Notes: generated from the letters alone by a model not told the origin. A DNA stretch of 64,000 bases from Pterois miles (GCA_947000775.1 CAMQGK010000008.1:2516501-2580500); one strand, 5' to 3'; positions 49,625 through 61,715 are shown, counted from the first letter of the stretch. Numbers and translations are program-made.

Positions 49625-50205
49625 CTGCAAAACAAGTTAGGACAGAGGAGACAATGAGGGAGAAGCGTTTAGGAATATAAAGAGAGAGAGAGAGCGAAGA
49701 TAGGCAATGATTAGATCAACGGAAGAGCACTGGGAGTTAAGGAGGAAGGTAAAGGTTGAACATGAGAGGAAACTAAAACGCCACAGCAAGCTTCCCTGGG
49801 TGTTTTTCTGTCTAAATGCATGACCCCAGGTTAGCCTGTATTTCAGCTGAGAGCACAGCTGTGCTGTACCAGTCAATCCAGGAGTACCACAGACTCCCAA
49901 CAGAGACTTCAATTAAAAGAAAACAACAAAACGGCCTAAGAGGATTACCTCAGGGCTGGAGCTGCTGTTTGTGGGCTTCGCACAGATGGAAAACGTCCAT
50001 CACATCTCTGGGAGGTGCTTAATATAAATAACAGCAGCACATGTGAGGTCTACGTAATCTACGGCCACAGTGATACTCAAGAGAGCAGCCGTATTTTCAG
50101 GCATTACTGCTGATATACAAAAATAACCAAAACATGTTCAGTCTGAGTTTCTCCAAAGCTGTGACTTATTAAAACCCAGGTTAAAGTTTACATGATTACA
50201 AATTA
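49625..50205 (-). other. adissp: Intron in the adissp 5' UTR, nothing recognised
   Basis: Apart from the putative acceptor at 49625-49642 and a short GA run at 49681-49694, nothing could be assigned. Confidence 0.4.
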
Positions 50206-51312
50206 GGGGTGTAAGAAAATATTGAAAATATTAAGTATCATGATATTAGAGTTTGTGATACTGTATTGATTCTCAAAAATACTTTACTAATTCTTAATTT
50301 TACGTGTAAAAAATTAATTAAAATCAATATTTTATCTCATTTGCTAAGACATGCACCCTCTCAGTGTATGTGCCCTCCCCAAGTAGTACTATGATGTTAC
50401 AGGGACTGAGAAAAATGTGAATCCCACTGTTCTGATCGCATTAAACAAACAGCTGTCAAAGGTTTCTAATATATAATCGCAATTAATCGCATGATAGTCA
50501 CTAGTTAATCACAATTAATTACACATTTTTTATCTGTTCAAAATATTCAGTATTCCATACTCTTATCAACATGGGAGTGGGCAAATATGCTGCATTATGC
50601 AAATCTATGTATATATTTACAATTAGAAATCAATTAACAATACAAAAAAATGACAAATTTTGTCCAGAAACCCTCTCAGTTACTGCATTTAGCATAAAAA
50701 ACATGCATGACTTGGCAACTGCTGTCAGTGTGTCAGTGTGCTGACTTGACTATGACTTGCCCCAAACTGTTTATGATTATCATAAAGTGGGCATGTATGT
50801 AAAGTGGAGATTCGTGGGTACCATAGAAGCCATTTTCATTCACATATCTTGAAGTCAGAGGTCAAGAGATCCCTCTGAAAATGTCCAGTTTTTCCTCGCC
50901 AAAATTTTCATAATTTTGGAGCGTTTTTTAACCTCCTTCGAGACAAGCTAGTATGATATGGTTGGTACCAATGGGTTCCTTAGGTTTTGTAGTTTCATGG
51001 GATACCAGTGTATTCACTCTCTTCAAAACTGAGCCCACTGCAATCTAAAAACGACAAGTTGCGTCAATGTGTTAAAGAAATTACTAACACGTTATTATCC
51101 CGTTAACTTTGACATCCCTAATAATAAAGAAAAGTTTTTATATTCAGATTTTATTCCTATGGTGGTGTGTTCTTTATACAAGTTATACTAAACTTTAAAA
51201 ATTCACAATATATCACCTTGCTTACAGTATCGCAATACATCACGATATACTGAATTGTAACTCGTGGATCATGACACGTATCATATCACCTGATTCTTGA
51301 CAATGCACAGCC
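50206..51312 (+). mobile_element. MITE family R6 (AGGGGTGTAAGAAAATAT type), split by R1 copy d
   Basis: The left part TTAGGGGTGTAAGAAAATATTG and TGATACTGTATTGATTCTCAAAA (50206-50464) and the right part TATCGCAATACATCACGATAT and TCACCTGATTCTTGACAATGCACAGCC (51125-51312) are the two halves of one common fish element, separated by R1. Confidence 0.6.
50465..51121 (+). mobile_element. hAT-like MITE, family R1, copy d
   Basis: CTCTTATCAACATGGGAGTGGGCAAATATGC, CTGACTTGACTATGACTTGCCCC, AAGTGGGCATG, TGGTACCAATGGGTTCCTTAGG and the end GTTAACTTTGACATCCCTA. The left end is worn. Confidence 0.75.
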
Positions 51313-52415
51313 TGACTATGAATCGCATTTTTCACACTGGTTTCTCCACAGCTGTACTGGTTGCTGATTGGTACAGCGAGAAAATGTTTCCTCTCACACT
51401 TCATCTCAGAGCAGATAGTTTGGAAGATGAAACTCATGTACGCATCCATGTTTCATACTGTATATTTGGTTTGTTGACGATTTTATCAAGGCAATCTCAG
51501 TCCAGTCTAGACACATAAAAATATCAGATGCTGGCCTTGAAATGGTCTTGTTCAAAAATACCAATCTGACCTCGCTCTTAGGAATCTGTGATTCCTTTTA
51601 GTGGGTGGTATAACAATTTTTATTCCTTCTACACTACCAGGAACTGCTCACATCTGCCAGACCAGTGACCCCCATGAACCCCTTGTGGTTTGCACTTCCT
51701 TCTTTCTATGTGTAGCAAGGCTGGAACGAAGACGCAGCCAGGGAGCATCCAGAGTCTTTGCTTTCCTTGCTACAATACACAAGGGAGGCGGCGGGTGTTA
51801 CATCATGGGACAGAGAAATGTCACATCCAGTGAGAATAGGCTGGAATCAGCGAATGGTCTACTTTTAACAGTGGGAAATATCAGTGCTGTTTTGGGGCGT
51901 CTAAATGGGTCGCTATGATTAGAAAACCACTGACGAGCTTCAAACATACACGCCTCCAGCTGTGAGAGCAGCAGGGTGAAGGATGTCTAACTGGATGGAG
52001 AAAGCTATGGAAGAACTTTGCAAGCTTACAGGTGTTTACATTCACATTCAGATAACTTTCTATATCCCAAGGCGGGCAATTCAATTTGCAGGTTTACCCA
52101 GTCCACAGTCAACTTAGAAACTTTAGACAGATCAACATAATGTACATGGGTTAGTGCAATGGACAGCGAGCAGCAATAAATAAAATGAAAGCTGCGATGA
52201 ACAAGCCCTCGCACATCCACGTGCATCGGGAGCACTAGTGGGATAAAGGTCAACACGACCGGCACAATGAAACAGGAACTCTGCTGAGTAGAGAGTCTGC
52301 GACAAACGGTTCATGACTTATAAAAGAGGGTGGGGCTAAAGTTTAGGGGTGGGACTATGTAGCTATATTGGCATGTAAATATCCTCAGGCCTGGACTGAG
52401 CTATAAGTTGAACAT
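51313..52415 (-). other. adissp: Intron in the adissp 5' UTR, nothing recognised
   Basis: Open frames on both strands over 51300-52300 have no recognisable domain. No RNA gene was found. Confidence 0.4.
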
Positions 52416-52424
52416 TAAACAAGA

Positions 52425-53060
52425 ATGGAGTTCATGGGAGGACACCGTGGAGGAAGCCACTGCTGTCCAAAAAAAAACACTGCTGCACGTTTGAAGTTTA
52501 CAAAAGAGCAGCTGGATGTTCCACAGCACTACTGGCAAAATACTTTGTGGACATTTGTTTGGAAGGAACACACAGCGCTGTGTGGAGAAAAAAAAAAAGA
52601 CACAGCACACCAACATCAAAACCTCATCATGGTTTGGGGCTGCTTTGCTGTCATCGATAGAAAAATGAATTCCCAATCTTATCAAAAGATTTTGCAAGAA
52701 AACTTAAGACCATCTGTCCACCAACTGAAGCTCAACAGAGGATGGGTGCCGCAACAATAGGCCTTCTGGAGCGGCCCAGTCAGAGTCCTGACCTCAACCT
52801 GATTGAGATGCTGAGGCAGGACCTCAAGAAAGAGATTCACACCAGACATCCTAAGAATACTGCTGAACTAAATAGTTTTGTAAAGAGGAATGGTCCAGGT
52901 CTAATCTGCAACTACAGGAAACGTTTGGTTGAGGTTATTGCTGCCAAAGGAGGGTCAATCAGTTATTAAATCCAAAGGTTTACATACTTTTTCCACCCTG
53001 CGCTGTGAATGTTTACACGTTGTGTTCAATAAAAACATGAAAACATTTAATTTTTGTGCG
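52425..53060 (+). pseudogene. Tc1-type transposase relic
   Basis: Broken frames retain family landmarks in order: KEQLDVPQHYWQNTLWTF, NLIMVWGCF (the VWGCF motif before the second Asp region), SYQKILQENLRPSVHQL, then in another frame PSQSPDLNLIEMLRQDLKK (the DLNPIE-type motif ending in the catalytic Glu) and RLVEVIAAKGGSISY. It is followed by AAAGGTTTACATACTTTTTCC. Stops and frame changes separate the blocks, and the N-terminal DNA-binding half is missing. It is inactive. Confidence 0.85.
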
Positions 53061-54790
53061 GTATTAGTTTAAGCAGACTGTTTGTCTATTGTTGTGACTT
53101 AGATGAAGATCAGAACACATTTTTTATGACCAATTTATGCAGAAATCTAAGTAATCCCAATCCCAATCACATACTTTTTTTTTGCGTATTTGCACTCAAT
53201 TCATTTAAAATTACTACTGTTGGTGTTTAGCAGCCTGATAGCATAACATGGTCTAGTTGCCTTATAATGCCTTTTGCTTTTCTGGTCACCTGTTTCTCCC
53301 AGAAATAGCATAAGTCTCTTTATCTTTCACAATACTTTCACAATACCATTATTCTTATTCTTCGACAGCCCACTGAACCAGCAAACAAGTGACAAAGTTA
53401 CAAGACTTCCATCACTGAATGATTGATAAGCATTGAATAACACAGTATCACTGACACAGAAAGCGTTAAGCTTCCACATTAAGTGAATTCTTTGTTGTCC
53501 ACCGTTGACAACTGACTTTGTTGACATTGAATTGGAGTTGAGAGTCGAACACCTAGATACGTATATGTGTGGACAATTTGGACATCCAAGTCATGTCTAG
53601 TGCTAGCTTTTGGTTTGTCACAATTCTGCCTGAAATCAGTGATTCATTTCTTTGTTTTCAATACATAAATAAATGCTTCGACAAATACCCCTATATACAG
53701 CTTGCGAAAGGATAATCCCTCTTTATCACACATAGGATATTATTTTTGAAGTCATGGCCTTCCTTACTATCAGTGTTACTGCTGAGAACTGGGGATACAG
53801 TAACATCATTAAAAAGAAGTCCAACAGGGCGAGATACACAAGGAGTCAGACAATCACACAGGCTTTAAACAACCCTGCAGGTTAGCCAAACCTATCATGA
53901 AGATAAAACAAAAGACGAAAAATAAAGTTAATACCCAAACATCCATTAAAACAACTTCCTTGTGCAACTGGCTTCGCTGTTGGCTTGTTTACAACCTGTT
54001 CTTTTGCGATATCAAGGTGTTCCCAGATCTCTGCAATCCTTTGGCGAGTCCAAAGTTATGCTGATCCATAGAAATGATGGTCACACTTTAAATTGATCGT
54101 TTTCTCCAATTCCCCCTGCAGCGGCAGAGCTCTAAAACAGAGCTGTTAAAGGTTGCATGGCAGAAAGACAGGTGTGCATTTGAATTACCATCATAAAACT
54201 TGGCAAAAAACGCTGTCGTGTGGTGCTGCTGGGCAGTTGATTTTGGTATGTGTACATACAAACATGCTCAGGATGTTTTGGCAATGTCAACTAGGACAGG
54301 TGTGACCAAAAAAAGCAATAGTGATAGTTTGTGTGGTTAGACATACTCTGCGATTCTATCATTTTCACACCGTGGTAACCACTGCACTACAGACTGGTTC
54401 CTCCTACAGTAACCTTCAAAGGTTGAGAGCACTGAACTTCATTTACATGCGTGACCACCTTATCTAAATCCTGCAGCCCGATCAAGCTTTGCTGCTGACA
54501 GCTCGGCCTCAGCTGACAAATTAAAACTGCAGATGCCACAGAGAGCCGCAACAGGTAGCCGTCTCCTGCTTTGAATTTATGCTGGCTATTTTGGGAAAGT
54601 GATTTGATCTCCTCCATGTGAAACAGGCACACGCTGGGAGTGACAGGAAACTCACTATATATACCACTTTACCTTTGTTCTGTGCTGCGCCAGTCAGTAA
54701 GCTGTGTTACTGGAGCTTTAACAATTAATTGATAAGTGGATCAACAAAAAATGTATCTGCAACATTTGAATCAGTCAGTTAATGGGTTAA
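53061..54790 (-). other. adissp: Intron in the adissp 5' UTR, nothing recognised
   Basis: No supported gene or repeat. A plain AT-rich stretch with short open frames of no recognisable content. Confidence 0.4.
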
Positions 54791-55150
54791 GTTGCAGCTG
54801 CAACGATTAATCAGTTATATGTGAACTATTAAATTAATCGCCATCTACTTTGATAATCAATTCATCAGTTTGGGTAATTTTTGGAGAAAAAAAAAGTGAA
54901 AATTCTCTTATTCCAGCTTCTTAAATGTGAACATTTTCTGGTTTCTTTACTCATCTAAGACAGTAAACTGAATATCTTTGAGTTATGGACAAAACAAGAC
55001 ATTAGAGGACGCCATCTTGAGCTTTGGCAAACAGTGATTGCCATTTTTCACTATTTTCTAGCATTTCATAGACTAAACAACTAATCGATTTTATAAGAAA
55101 AATGATCGACAGGCTAATCAACAATGAAAATGATCATTAATTGCAATCAT
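54790..55150 (+). mobile_element. Teleost interspersed repeat, family R5, copy b
   Basis: AGCTGCAACGATTAATCAG, TTCTTAAATGTGAACATTTTCTGG, GTAAACTGAATATCTTTGAG, ACAAAACAAGACATTAGAGG, GACTAAACAACTAATCGA and AATGAAAATGATCATTAATTGC. Same family as 955-1240. Confidence 0.65.
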
Positions 55151-55345
55151 TTTAAAGCAAAAACGCCAAAAGAAATTCTCCAAAAGTTGGCTCCAGCTTC
55201 TCATAGGTGAATATTTGCTCATTTTCGTCATCTTTTATGACGGTAGACTAAATATATTCGAGTTTAAACTGTTTGAATAGGTCAGCTTTGTCTCTAAGAA
55301 ATCATGTCACTACGTTCTGTCATTTTATACACTAAGCAGCTAAAA
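55151..55345 (+). mobile_element. Second R5-type repeat fragment
   Basis: AACGCCAAAAGAAATTCTCC, GCTCCAGCTTCTCATAGGTG, ATTTGCTCATTTTCGTC and TGACGGTAGACTAAATATATTCG parallel the fragment at 31155-31345. Confidence 0.5.
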
Positions 55346-55359
55346 TAAACGTAAATCTG

Positions 55360-55632
55360 TATATAGTACCGTAGCTCCCTCAACACAGACTATTTGTTTA
55401 TTCCTGCTCTATATAATACTATGTACATGACCTAATATGTAAATGATATTGTTAGTTTCATGTCTGCTTATCCTGCTTCGCTGCACTGTTACTACATCCA
55501 TATCTATTTATTCCAGCCTGACATCATTATGTATGTATGAAGGCTATAATAAATATTAACAACAGCATTATTTCAGTGAATTTCTCCACTGTGGGACTAA
55601 TAAAGGAATATCTTATCTTATCTTATCTTATT
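55360..55632 (+). mobile_element. LINE (L2-like) 3' end fragment
   Basis: It ends GAATTTCTCCACTGTGGGAC, TAATAAAGGAATATCTTATC with repeated CTTAT, the tail type of fish L2-like elements. No reverse transcriptase remains. Confidence 0.6.
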
Positions 55633-56950
55633 AGCTCTGTATACACTCCTGGGCAGTTTACATGACACACAGCTGTCACTTTAAAATCTAGCTAAAACTA
55701 ATACAGTTCCTCCAAAAAAAATGGTCAGTGTGTTCAGTAGTTGTTGAAACTCATTTAGAGATGTTGATTTAGTTTTACGGTTATTTGGACAGAAGCCCTA
55801 GAATCTAAGTGGCACCCCCACCAGAGTCTGAATATGTTTGATAATGCTCAACAAACATTAATGATGATCTAACGTATTACTGAAGTATGACACTCAGCTG
55901 AAGTTCACAACGTTTTAATAAGGAATTCAGCATCATTATTATTATGATTAACATCATATTGTGACTTTATGCGTGGTATGTTTAAAATTAACAACCATGT
56001 ATCAGTGCAGGACAACAAAACGTGGCACTGACAGCACAACACGTAACACTCTGCAACAAATCCAATTTCTTCCATTGTTATTTAAGTTGTTCTGTCTTAT
56101 ACACTGCTATACATGGTGGAAAACTTTATCGCTTGTTGCATTGCATCTACAACAGGTTACGTGCTTGTACAAATGTAAGTAATTGTTATTGCTGCTTCAT
56201 ATCACATGTCAAGTTGCATATTTTATATTCCTTTTTACACAAAATGAACTATTTTGTCATTAATAATGTACAGTTTATTATTCAATTGAATCGAGGGCTG
56301 TAATTTTTATTTTACTGGTTTACTTTTTATAAGTTATTTATATGTGCAACCTTTTCCTAGTCCCGCACTTGCATTTGGAGGCTGTGGTGCTGTTGAATTG
56401 TGTTATACTGAGATGTTTTTGTCCTCCCCAGTTATATTAGTAGCCTAATCTGGCAAGTGAGTGCGCCATCACCATTATCAGTAGCATCAGTAGTAACTTC
56501 AGTAGGGAATGTCTACTCATTTCTTTCATTTGCATTAATTTACACTCGTTTTTGTTGTACATGTAATAAAAACTGAGTTGAGTAAAAGTTGATATTATTT
56601 CTTTTAATTAGATATGAATAACACAGCACAAACTCATAACATAACAAGATTGTGACTTAAATATAAATAGAGTATACACACAAAAAGTGACTTTTAATGA
56701 TACGTACAGTAGAGTAGGCCTACACAGCATACACAGCAGGAGAAGCTACGGTGTCTGACACTCAGTAAACGCACCATAGCACAGCAGACAGACACAATAA
56801 GTAAAATTAACATTGTCACAGCAACATAAATATTCATGTCAGCGAGTTAGCTGTCCCGACAGGTGGTCCGTCCATACTAGATGCGGTAATCAGCCCTAAA
56901 AAGTTGTCGCGTTCACACAAACTCACATTTCTTTCGGGTTTCCGTCAAGC
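55633..56950 (-). other. adissp: Intron in the adissp 5' UTR, nothing recognised
   Basis: No supported gene; AT-rich, no repeat family identified. Confidence 0.4.
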
Positions 56951-56954
56951 TTAC

Positions 56955-57150
56955 CTTTTCACTTTTATCAGCCGTACACCCAACTGCACAGATAACCGAG
57001 ATCGTCGTTGTTGTTTTGTACCGTGGGGTGGGGAGAGGGGAGAAGTCCAGCCAGCACCACCAGCAGCTCAAAACACAAACGGGCACCAAAACATCCACGC
57101 TCCTCTTTTCTCCGCTACACCACACTTTCTCGATCGGACAATTTCCGCAT
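56955..57150 (-). other. adissp: Proposed non-coding first exon of adissp
   Basis: GTGAAAAGGTAAGCTT gives a strong donor at 56954-56949 on the minus strand, at the 3' edge of a GC-richer patch. It could splice to the acceptor at 49625. The upstream end is a guess placed near a CACGTG motif. No transcript evidence is available. Confidence 0.45.
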
Positions 57151-57270
57151 TTGATCACGTGGTCTGGCTCGCTACTCCTAGTGCGCTGTTTTATAGTCCG
57201 GTTTTTACAGATGTTTTAATAAAATGTCTTTAATAACCGAGACACCCGAGCCGATGCTCTCTGCTGTCGA
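57100..57270 (-). promoter_or_regulatory. Candidate adissp promoter with CACGTG E-box
   Basis: The patch contains ATCACGTGG (E-box core at 57157-57162), GATCGGACAATTTCCGC and a higher CpG content than its flanks. It lies just upstream of the proposed non-coding exon. Confidence 0.35.
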
Positions 57271-57407
57271 CTACGTTTCGATGAGAAGTGAAGATTAAAG
57301 CTGTGTGTAATGCAGCAGTTAGCCTCCTTTATTGTTGTTGAATGGCGCCATCTAGTGGTGTTTTATATGCATGGGACGAGTGAAATAAAAATGATGTGCT
57401 CTGTCAA

Positions 57408-57475
57408 TAATAAGATGAGATAAGATAAGATAAGATAAGATAAGATAAAATGAACCTTTATTAATCCCCGGAGGA
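57408..57475 (-). mobile_element. LINE/SINE 3' tail fragment
   Basis: In reverse complement TTTTCCTCCGGGGATTAATAAAGG and TTCATTTTATC with repeated TTATC, the L2-type tail. Confidence 0.6.
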
Positions 57476-57578
57476 AAATGTACATATTATATACATTATA
57501 TTATATATAATATACACATTTGTTCCCAAACTTTTGGCTTCTTCATGGAGCAACAACGTTCAACAACGCTGAGCTGTG

Positions 57579-57645
57579 TTTATTTATTTATTTATTTATT
57601 TGTTTGTTTGTTTGTTTGTTTGTTTGTTTATTTGTTTGTTTGTTT
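57579..57645. repeat. (TTTA)n-(TTTG)n tetranucleotide repeat
   Basis: TTTA units pass into TTTG units. Confidence 0.9.
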
Positions 57646-58525
57646 TCTTTCTTTCCCTTTTGTGTCAAAATACCCAGTGGTGGAATGGTGATATATTTTT
57701 ACTGTTTAAAAATGAATACCACTTTTACCATTTACATGCACTGTCACTGCCAATATAAATCCTACATACTGTACATATTGTATATAGACATGTATGCATA
57801 TATACTGTATATAAATACCCACTCCATGTATTGCATTCAACATTATTTTTTGCATCTTTTATATTGTGTTCAACTTATAGAAATATTTGATGTATACAGT
57901 ATATAACCATTCTATTTCATCTTGTTGGTGGTGGTTTATTATACCAATTTTTTCCACATACTTGTATACATAATAGCACTGTCTAGTTCAGCTCTGTTGT
58001 AGTTGTTCTTAGCTGTTATGTCTATTTCTGTGTAAGTACATCAACAGTAATGTAAATGCTATCATTCTTCTTACATTTTACATAAAATGTAGTTTTAGCT
58101 TGATATTCCATTAAACTGTGATAAAGTTTAGAAATAATCCTTGATGTTTTTTGATGATTAACTACAACTACTTTTGACAGATTAACATTTCTTCTGCCAG
58201 ATTCTTTTCAGCTTTTTAACTTTTTTTGTTGTAAAAGTTTTTCAGTTGGCGATATCTAAACAAGTGTTGATTCCGAAGTGTAAATGTTGTACTTTTAATG
58301 TGATGTTGATGTGACATTGATATGATACTGTGTTATAATTAGACCTAACTGAATTACTAAGCATTGTAGGCCATTATGTCTATTACTAATTTACTAAATC
58401 TTTGTAATAGCCTTTGCTTTTAGGCAAAATAGGACATTTGCAAAAATGCATGCAAAGACTTAAGGCAGGATACAGAAAATATTAACGTAAATCTGTATAA
58501 TTTGGACAAAGTTTACGACATTTGC
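57646..58525. other. Intergenic, nothing recognised
   Basis: AT-rich spacer between the two divergent promoters; no gene, RNA or clear transposon. Confidence 0.45.
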
Positions 58526-58529
58526 GGCA

Positions 58530-58760
58530 GCTCCTGGCCCCGCCCCTTTCCCGAAGCCCCCGGATGGAAAAGAAATCACTTTAACGTAGTTAATGGAGAG
58601 CATCTTTTAGCAAGGTGTGTCGCACCTTTACAGATTTGTTATACTTTTTGACACGGCTGGTTGGGTTACGAACGTTGAATGTAGGTTTTCGGCTTGTAAA
58701 AGACATTATATAAGGCGTTATTTTATTTCTTATATACGCAACCGGATGCCACACCAACGT
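58530..58760 (+). promoter_or_regulatory. Candidate promoter of the plus-strand gene
   Basis: CCCCGCCCC (GC box, 58539-58547) in a short GC-rich patch, TATATAAGG at about 58709-58717 and an ETS-like CCGGATG follow in order, upstream of a clear 5' splice site at 58832. Confidence 0.45.
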
Positions 58761-58831
58761 CCATCAAGCCCAAGTTTGAGATTTCGTCAGCTAGCTTTAG
58801 CTAGCTAGCTAGCGACAAGTCCATCGACACG
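58740..58831 (+). other. Proposed non-coding exon 1 of unidentified gene
   Basis: It ends CATCGACACG followed by the donor GTAAGA (58832). The upstream boundary is estimated from the TATA-like element and is not certain. The exon includes a TAGCTAGCTAGC run. Confidence 0.45.
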
Positions 58832-59280
58832 GTAAGAAAATCACTAACCTAAAATGTCAATAATTGGTGACGATTAAACTGTAACAGCAAAGAATAACGT
58901 TACGTATTTGTTTGGTAAAATAACGTTACTGGGTTAATAAATAAGTAATTACCGCTTGACCCATAATTGTTAATTTAAAACTTGAGCACATAGTGGGGCT
59001 AGCCAAAACGATAACGTTAATTAGCATGACTGTGGCGTTCAGGGTAGTTGTTTCTCAGAGTTCGGTCTCTTGTTCTTTGTGTGTTTCATGTGTTTTAAGT
59101 GAACTGATCGGGTAATATGGAGTAATGTTAAACTTTACTTTCTAGGTAATGCTGCATTACTGGTTAAATTTTTGATATACAAAACATAATGTGAAATATT
59201 AATTCACTATACATTTTTTTTTATATGGCAGACACATTTTCTTGGCATTCTTTCATGTGACATTTTCTGTCATTTTCCAG

Positions 59281-59314
59281 GCATACCTTGGAACAGATGG
59301 CAGCAAAGTTGACA
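59281..59314 (+). CDS. Start-codon exon of unidentified plus-strand gene (partial)
   Basis: TTTCTGTCATTTTCCAG is a good acceptor, followed by a 34-nt exon whose ATG (59297) encodes MAAKLT before the donor GTAAGT (59315), phase 0. With the upstream donor at 58832 it forms a plausible two-exon gene start. Downstream exons were not found up to 64000, so the gene would have to span the tRNA cluster or the call is wrong. I do not recognise the gene from six residues. Confidence 0.45.
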
Positions 59315-59798
59315 GTAAGTAAACATTGCTAAAACTCTCTAATGCCAATCTGTGCCAATTGTATCAATTATAGAGAGAGCATCTTAAATATCTAGAGGAA
59401 CATTCAAGTCTCATGTTTGACCAGTGAAGTCGACATGGATCACACCACTTCCCAGCGTTGTTTTAATGGGTTTTATTTATTTTATATATTAATTTCACCA
59501 TATCCAAGCCACTAAAGCTCAGCAGAAAATTACTAACTTTAATAGCAATATCTATTTTTTTGATAGTTACACAGAGAAAATAACTCCCACAACATAACTT
59601 TCACCCTTACTAAACTGCATTCTACATTGAGCAAAACCCGTACACCAAATGTAAAGCAGATGTCTTGTTTAAATTGTTAAGCTGTGAGGGCAAAATGCAA
59701 TTGTTTGGTAATGGAAATGCTCTAATTTATCCAGAGAGTGAAAGCACTATAGAGTTGACTGAACATTTTTAAAGCCCATTTCTGGTGTGGGACCAGTA

Positions 59799-59871
59799 GC
59801 CCGGCTAGCTCAGTCGGTAGAGCATGAGACTCTTAATCTCAGGGTCGTGGGTTCGAGCCCCACGTTGGGCG
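59799..59871 (+). tRNA. tRNA-Lys (anticodon CTT), copy 1
   Basis: 73 nt, GCCCGGC pairing with the 3' GTTGGGC, A box TAGCTCAGTCGG, B box GGTTCGAGCCC, anticodon loop ACTCTTAAT with CTT. A T run follows within 5 nt. Confidence 0.97.
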
Positions 59872-60596
59872 CATGTTTTTTCTGTTTCTTGGGCAATTGT
59901 TAACAGAAATGACAATGGCATGAACTATTAGTTATTTTCATTGTAGATTAATCTGTACATTATTTTCTCAATTAATCAATTACGTGTTTGGACTTTAAAA
60001 TGGCTTCCTGTAGTTCACAGCCAGCGCCTCAGTTTTGCTGATGTTTGGATGGAGGCTGTTGTCCTGGCACCAAGATGTCAGGATTAACTTTCTCACAACA
60101 GTATTACATTAGTAACCTACTTCCAGGGCCAAGTGGGAGTATAGTGATAGTTCAACATTTAAACATATTATCTGAGATATATTTGCTAATCATACAGGTT
60201 AATTTTAGATGGCAACATATTGTGATACTTGTTGAGTCTAAGATTGATTCTGCAATTTTATATGCCACCCAATGTACCATTTTGTTCTGTATGAATATTC
60301 TATCAATTATAGAGAGAGCAACTTAAATATCAGGAAGCATCTTTCAAGTCTCATGTTTGACCAGTGAATTTTACATTTAGGACACCACTTCCCTGTGGAC
60401 TTAATTTGATGGACTTTTAATTTTATGTGTTCATCTCACCAAATCCAAGGCTTTAAACCACAGCAGACAATTCCTAACCTTAATAGCATTATCTAATCTG
60501 AGACTTTGCTGCATAGAATATAGAGGACAAAATGCACACAATTTAGATCTGATAATTGTACATTTTTAAACCCCACCTCCACATATTGCATCAGTA

Positions 60597-60669
60597 GCCC
60601 GGCTAGCTCAGTCGGTAGAGCATGAGACTCTTAATCTCAGGGTCGTGGGTTCGAGCCCCACGTTGGGCG
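60597..60669 (+). tRNA. tRNA-Lys (anticodon CTT), copy 2
   Basis: Identical to copy 1 over all 73 nt; a TTTT terminator follows. Confidence 0.97.
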
Positions 60670-60944
60670 CATGCACTTTTCTTCTTCTTGTGCAAACAAA
60701 TTCAACCCATTCAAGCATTGGCTGTGTTCTCATAGAGTAGCCATACATAACTTTTAAAATAGAAATTTAAACATGACATTCAGTGTTGGGTTTGTTTTTC
60801 TGGACAAACATAAAGGGAATTAGAGTAAAGTAAACAATCCATCTCCTTGACATTGTGCTAGCCTTAAAGTGTTAGTGTTCATGCTCATGAGTAGGGACAG
60901 GTACCTACAAAGATTATATGTGTCACAGTGTATTGAAAATATTG

Positions 60945-61017
60945 CGCCCAACGTGGGGCTCGAACCCACGACCCTGAGATTAAGAGTCTCATGCTCTACC
61001 GACTGAGCTAGCCGGGC
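60945..61017 (-). tRNA. tRNA-Lys (anticodon CTT), copy 3
   Basis: Identical to copies 1 and 2 but on the opposite strand. TTTT follows on the minus strand (60935-60938 region). A (CCCA)n run lies just upstream at 61036-61052. Confidence 0.97.
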
Positions 61018-61162
61018 TACGTTAAATTGCAAAGTCACCCACCCACCCACCCACATCACTAAGACACATAATCTCACCCCTGTAAATGTGCCTTCCCCTG
61101 CTGTCACATGGCATACACATGCATACACAAATAATCTCAGCTGTGCTGCCAGCACCGTCCTA

Positions 61163-61168
61163 GTCTCT

Positions 61169-61219
<51 letters not shown>

Positions 61220-61236
61220 GAGCCCACCCAGGGACG
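61163..61236 (+). tRNA. tRNA-Asn (anticodon GTT), copy 1
   Basis: 74 nt, GTCTCTG and CAGGGAC acceptor arms, A box TGGCGCAATCGG, B box GGTTCGAGCCC, anticodon loop CTGTTAA. TTTTT terminator. Confidence 0.97.
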
Positions 61237-61647
61237 AGCGGTTTTTCTTCCTAGTGCATAGTAACTTACATTATTAATATTTCACACTACTGTGAAAGGA
61301 CCAATGTCAGACCTATACTAACTGCAACTTGTGTGTATTTTTTCCAATGAAAGATGCTCTTATTCGACAGGAAATGAGACATACTTTCACTGAAATTTAA
61401 AAGAGTGGTACTGAAATGTACTCATATGTGAAAACTCAAAACTTGCAGTTTGAAATTGCTTTGTATGTCAACTGATAAGGCACTACCAGTTATATTCCAG
61501 TTTTTGTTTCAGTAATTCAAATTGGAGGGACTGTTTGTCTTTTGACAAAGCTGTTACAAAAGCATACGTAACTTAGCCTGCCCTCTTCCCCTCCCCCCTT
61601 GTTTCCACAATAGCTGTGTGATGTTTAAAAAAAAAAAAAAGAGGTGC

Positions 61648-61664
61648 CGTCCCTGGGTGGGCTC

Positions 61665-61715
<51 letters not shown>

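Larger units (their letters stand above)
59362..60669 (+). repeat. Direct duplication carrying tRNA-Lys
   Basis: Unit 1 (59362-59871) and unit 2 (60301-60669) share TATCAATTATAGAGAGAGCA, AAGTCTCATGTTTGACCAGTGAA, CACCACTTCCC, CACC-ATCCAAG, TAATAGCA-TATCTA and end in the tRNA-Lys gene. Flanks are diverged while the tRNAs are identical. Confidence 0.85.

Noticed and set aside
51601..51918. 105-codon plus-strand frame
   Set aside because: No recognisable similarity, splice sites or promoter; expected by chance in this length of DNA.
57520..57906. 128-codon frame rich in Leu, Phe, Cys
   Set aside because: Translation of TTTA/TTTG repeats and AT-rich DNA.
60820..61155. 111-codon minus-strand frame
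   Set aside because: Runs through the tRNA-Lys gene; not a protein.
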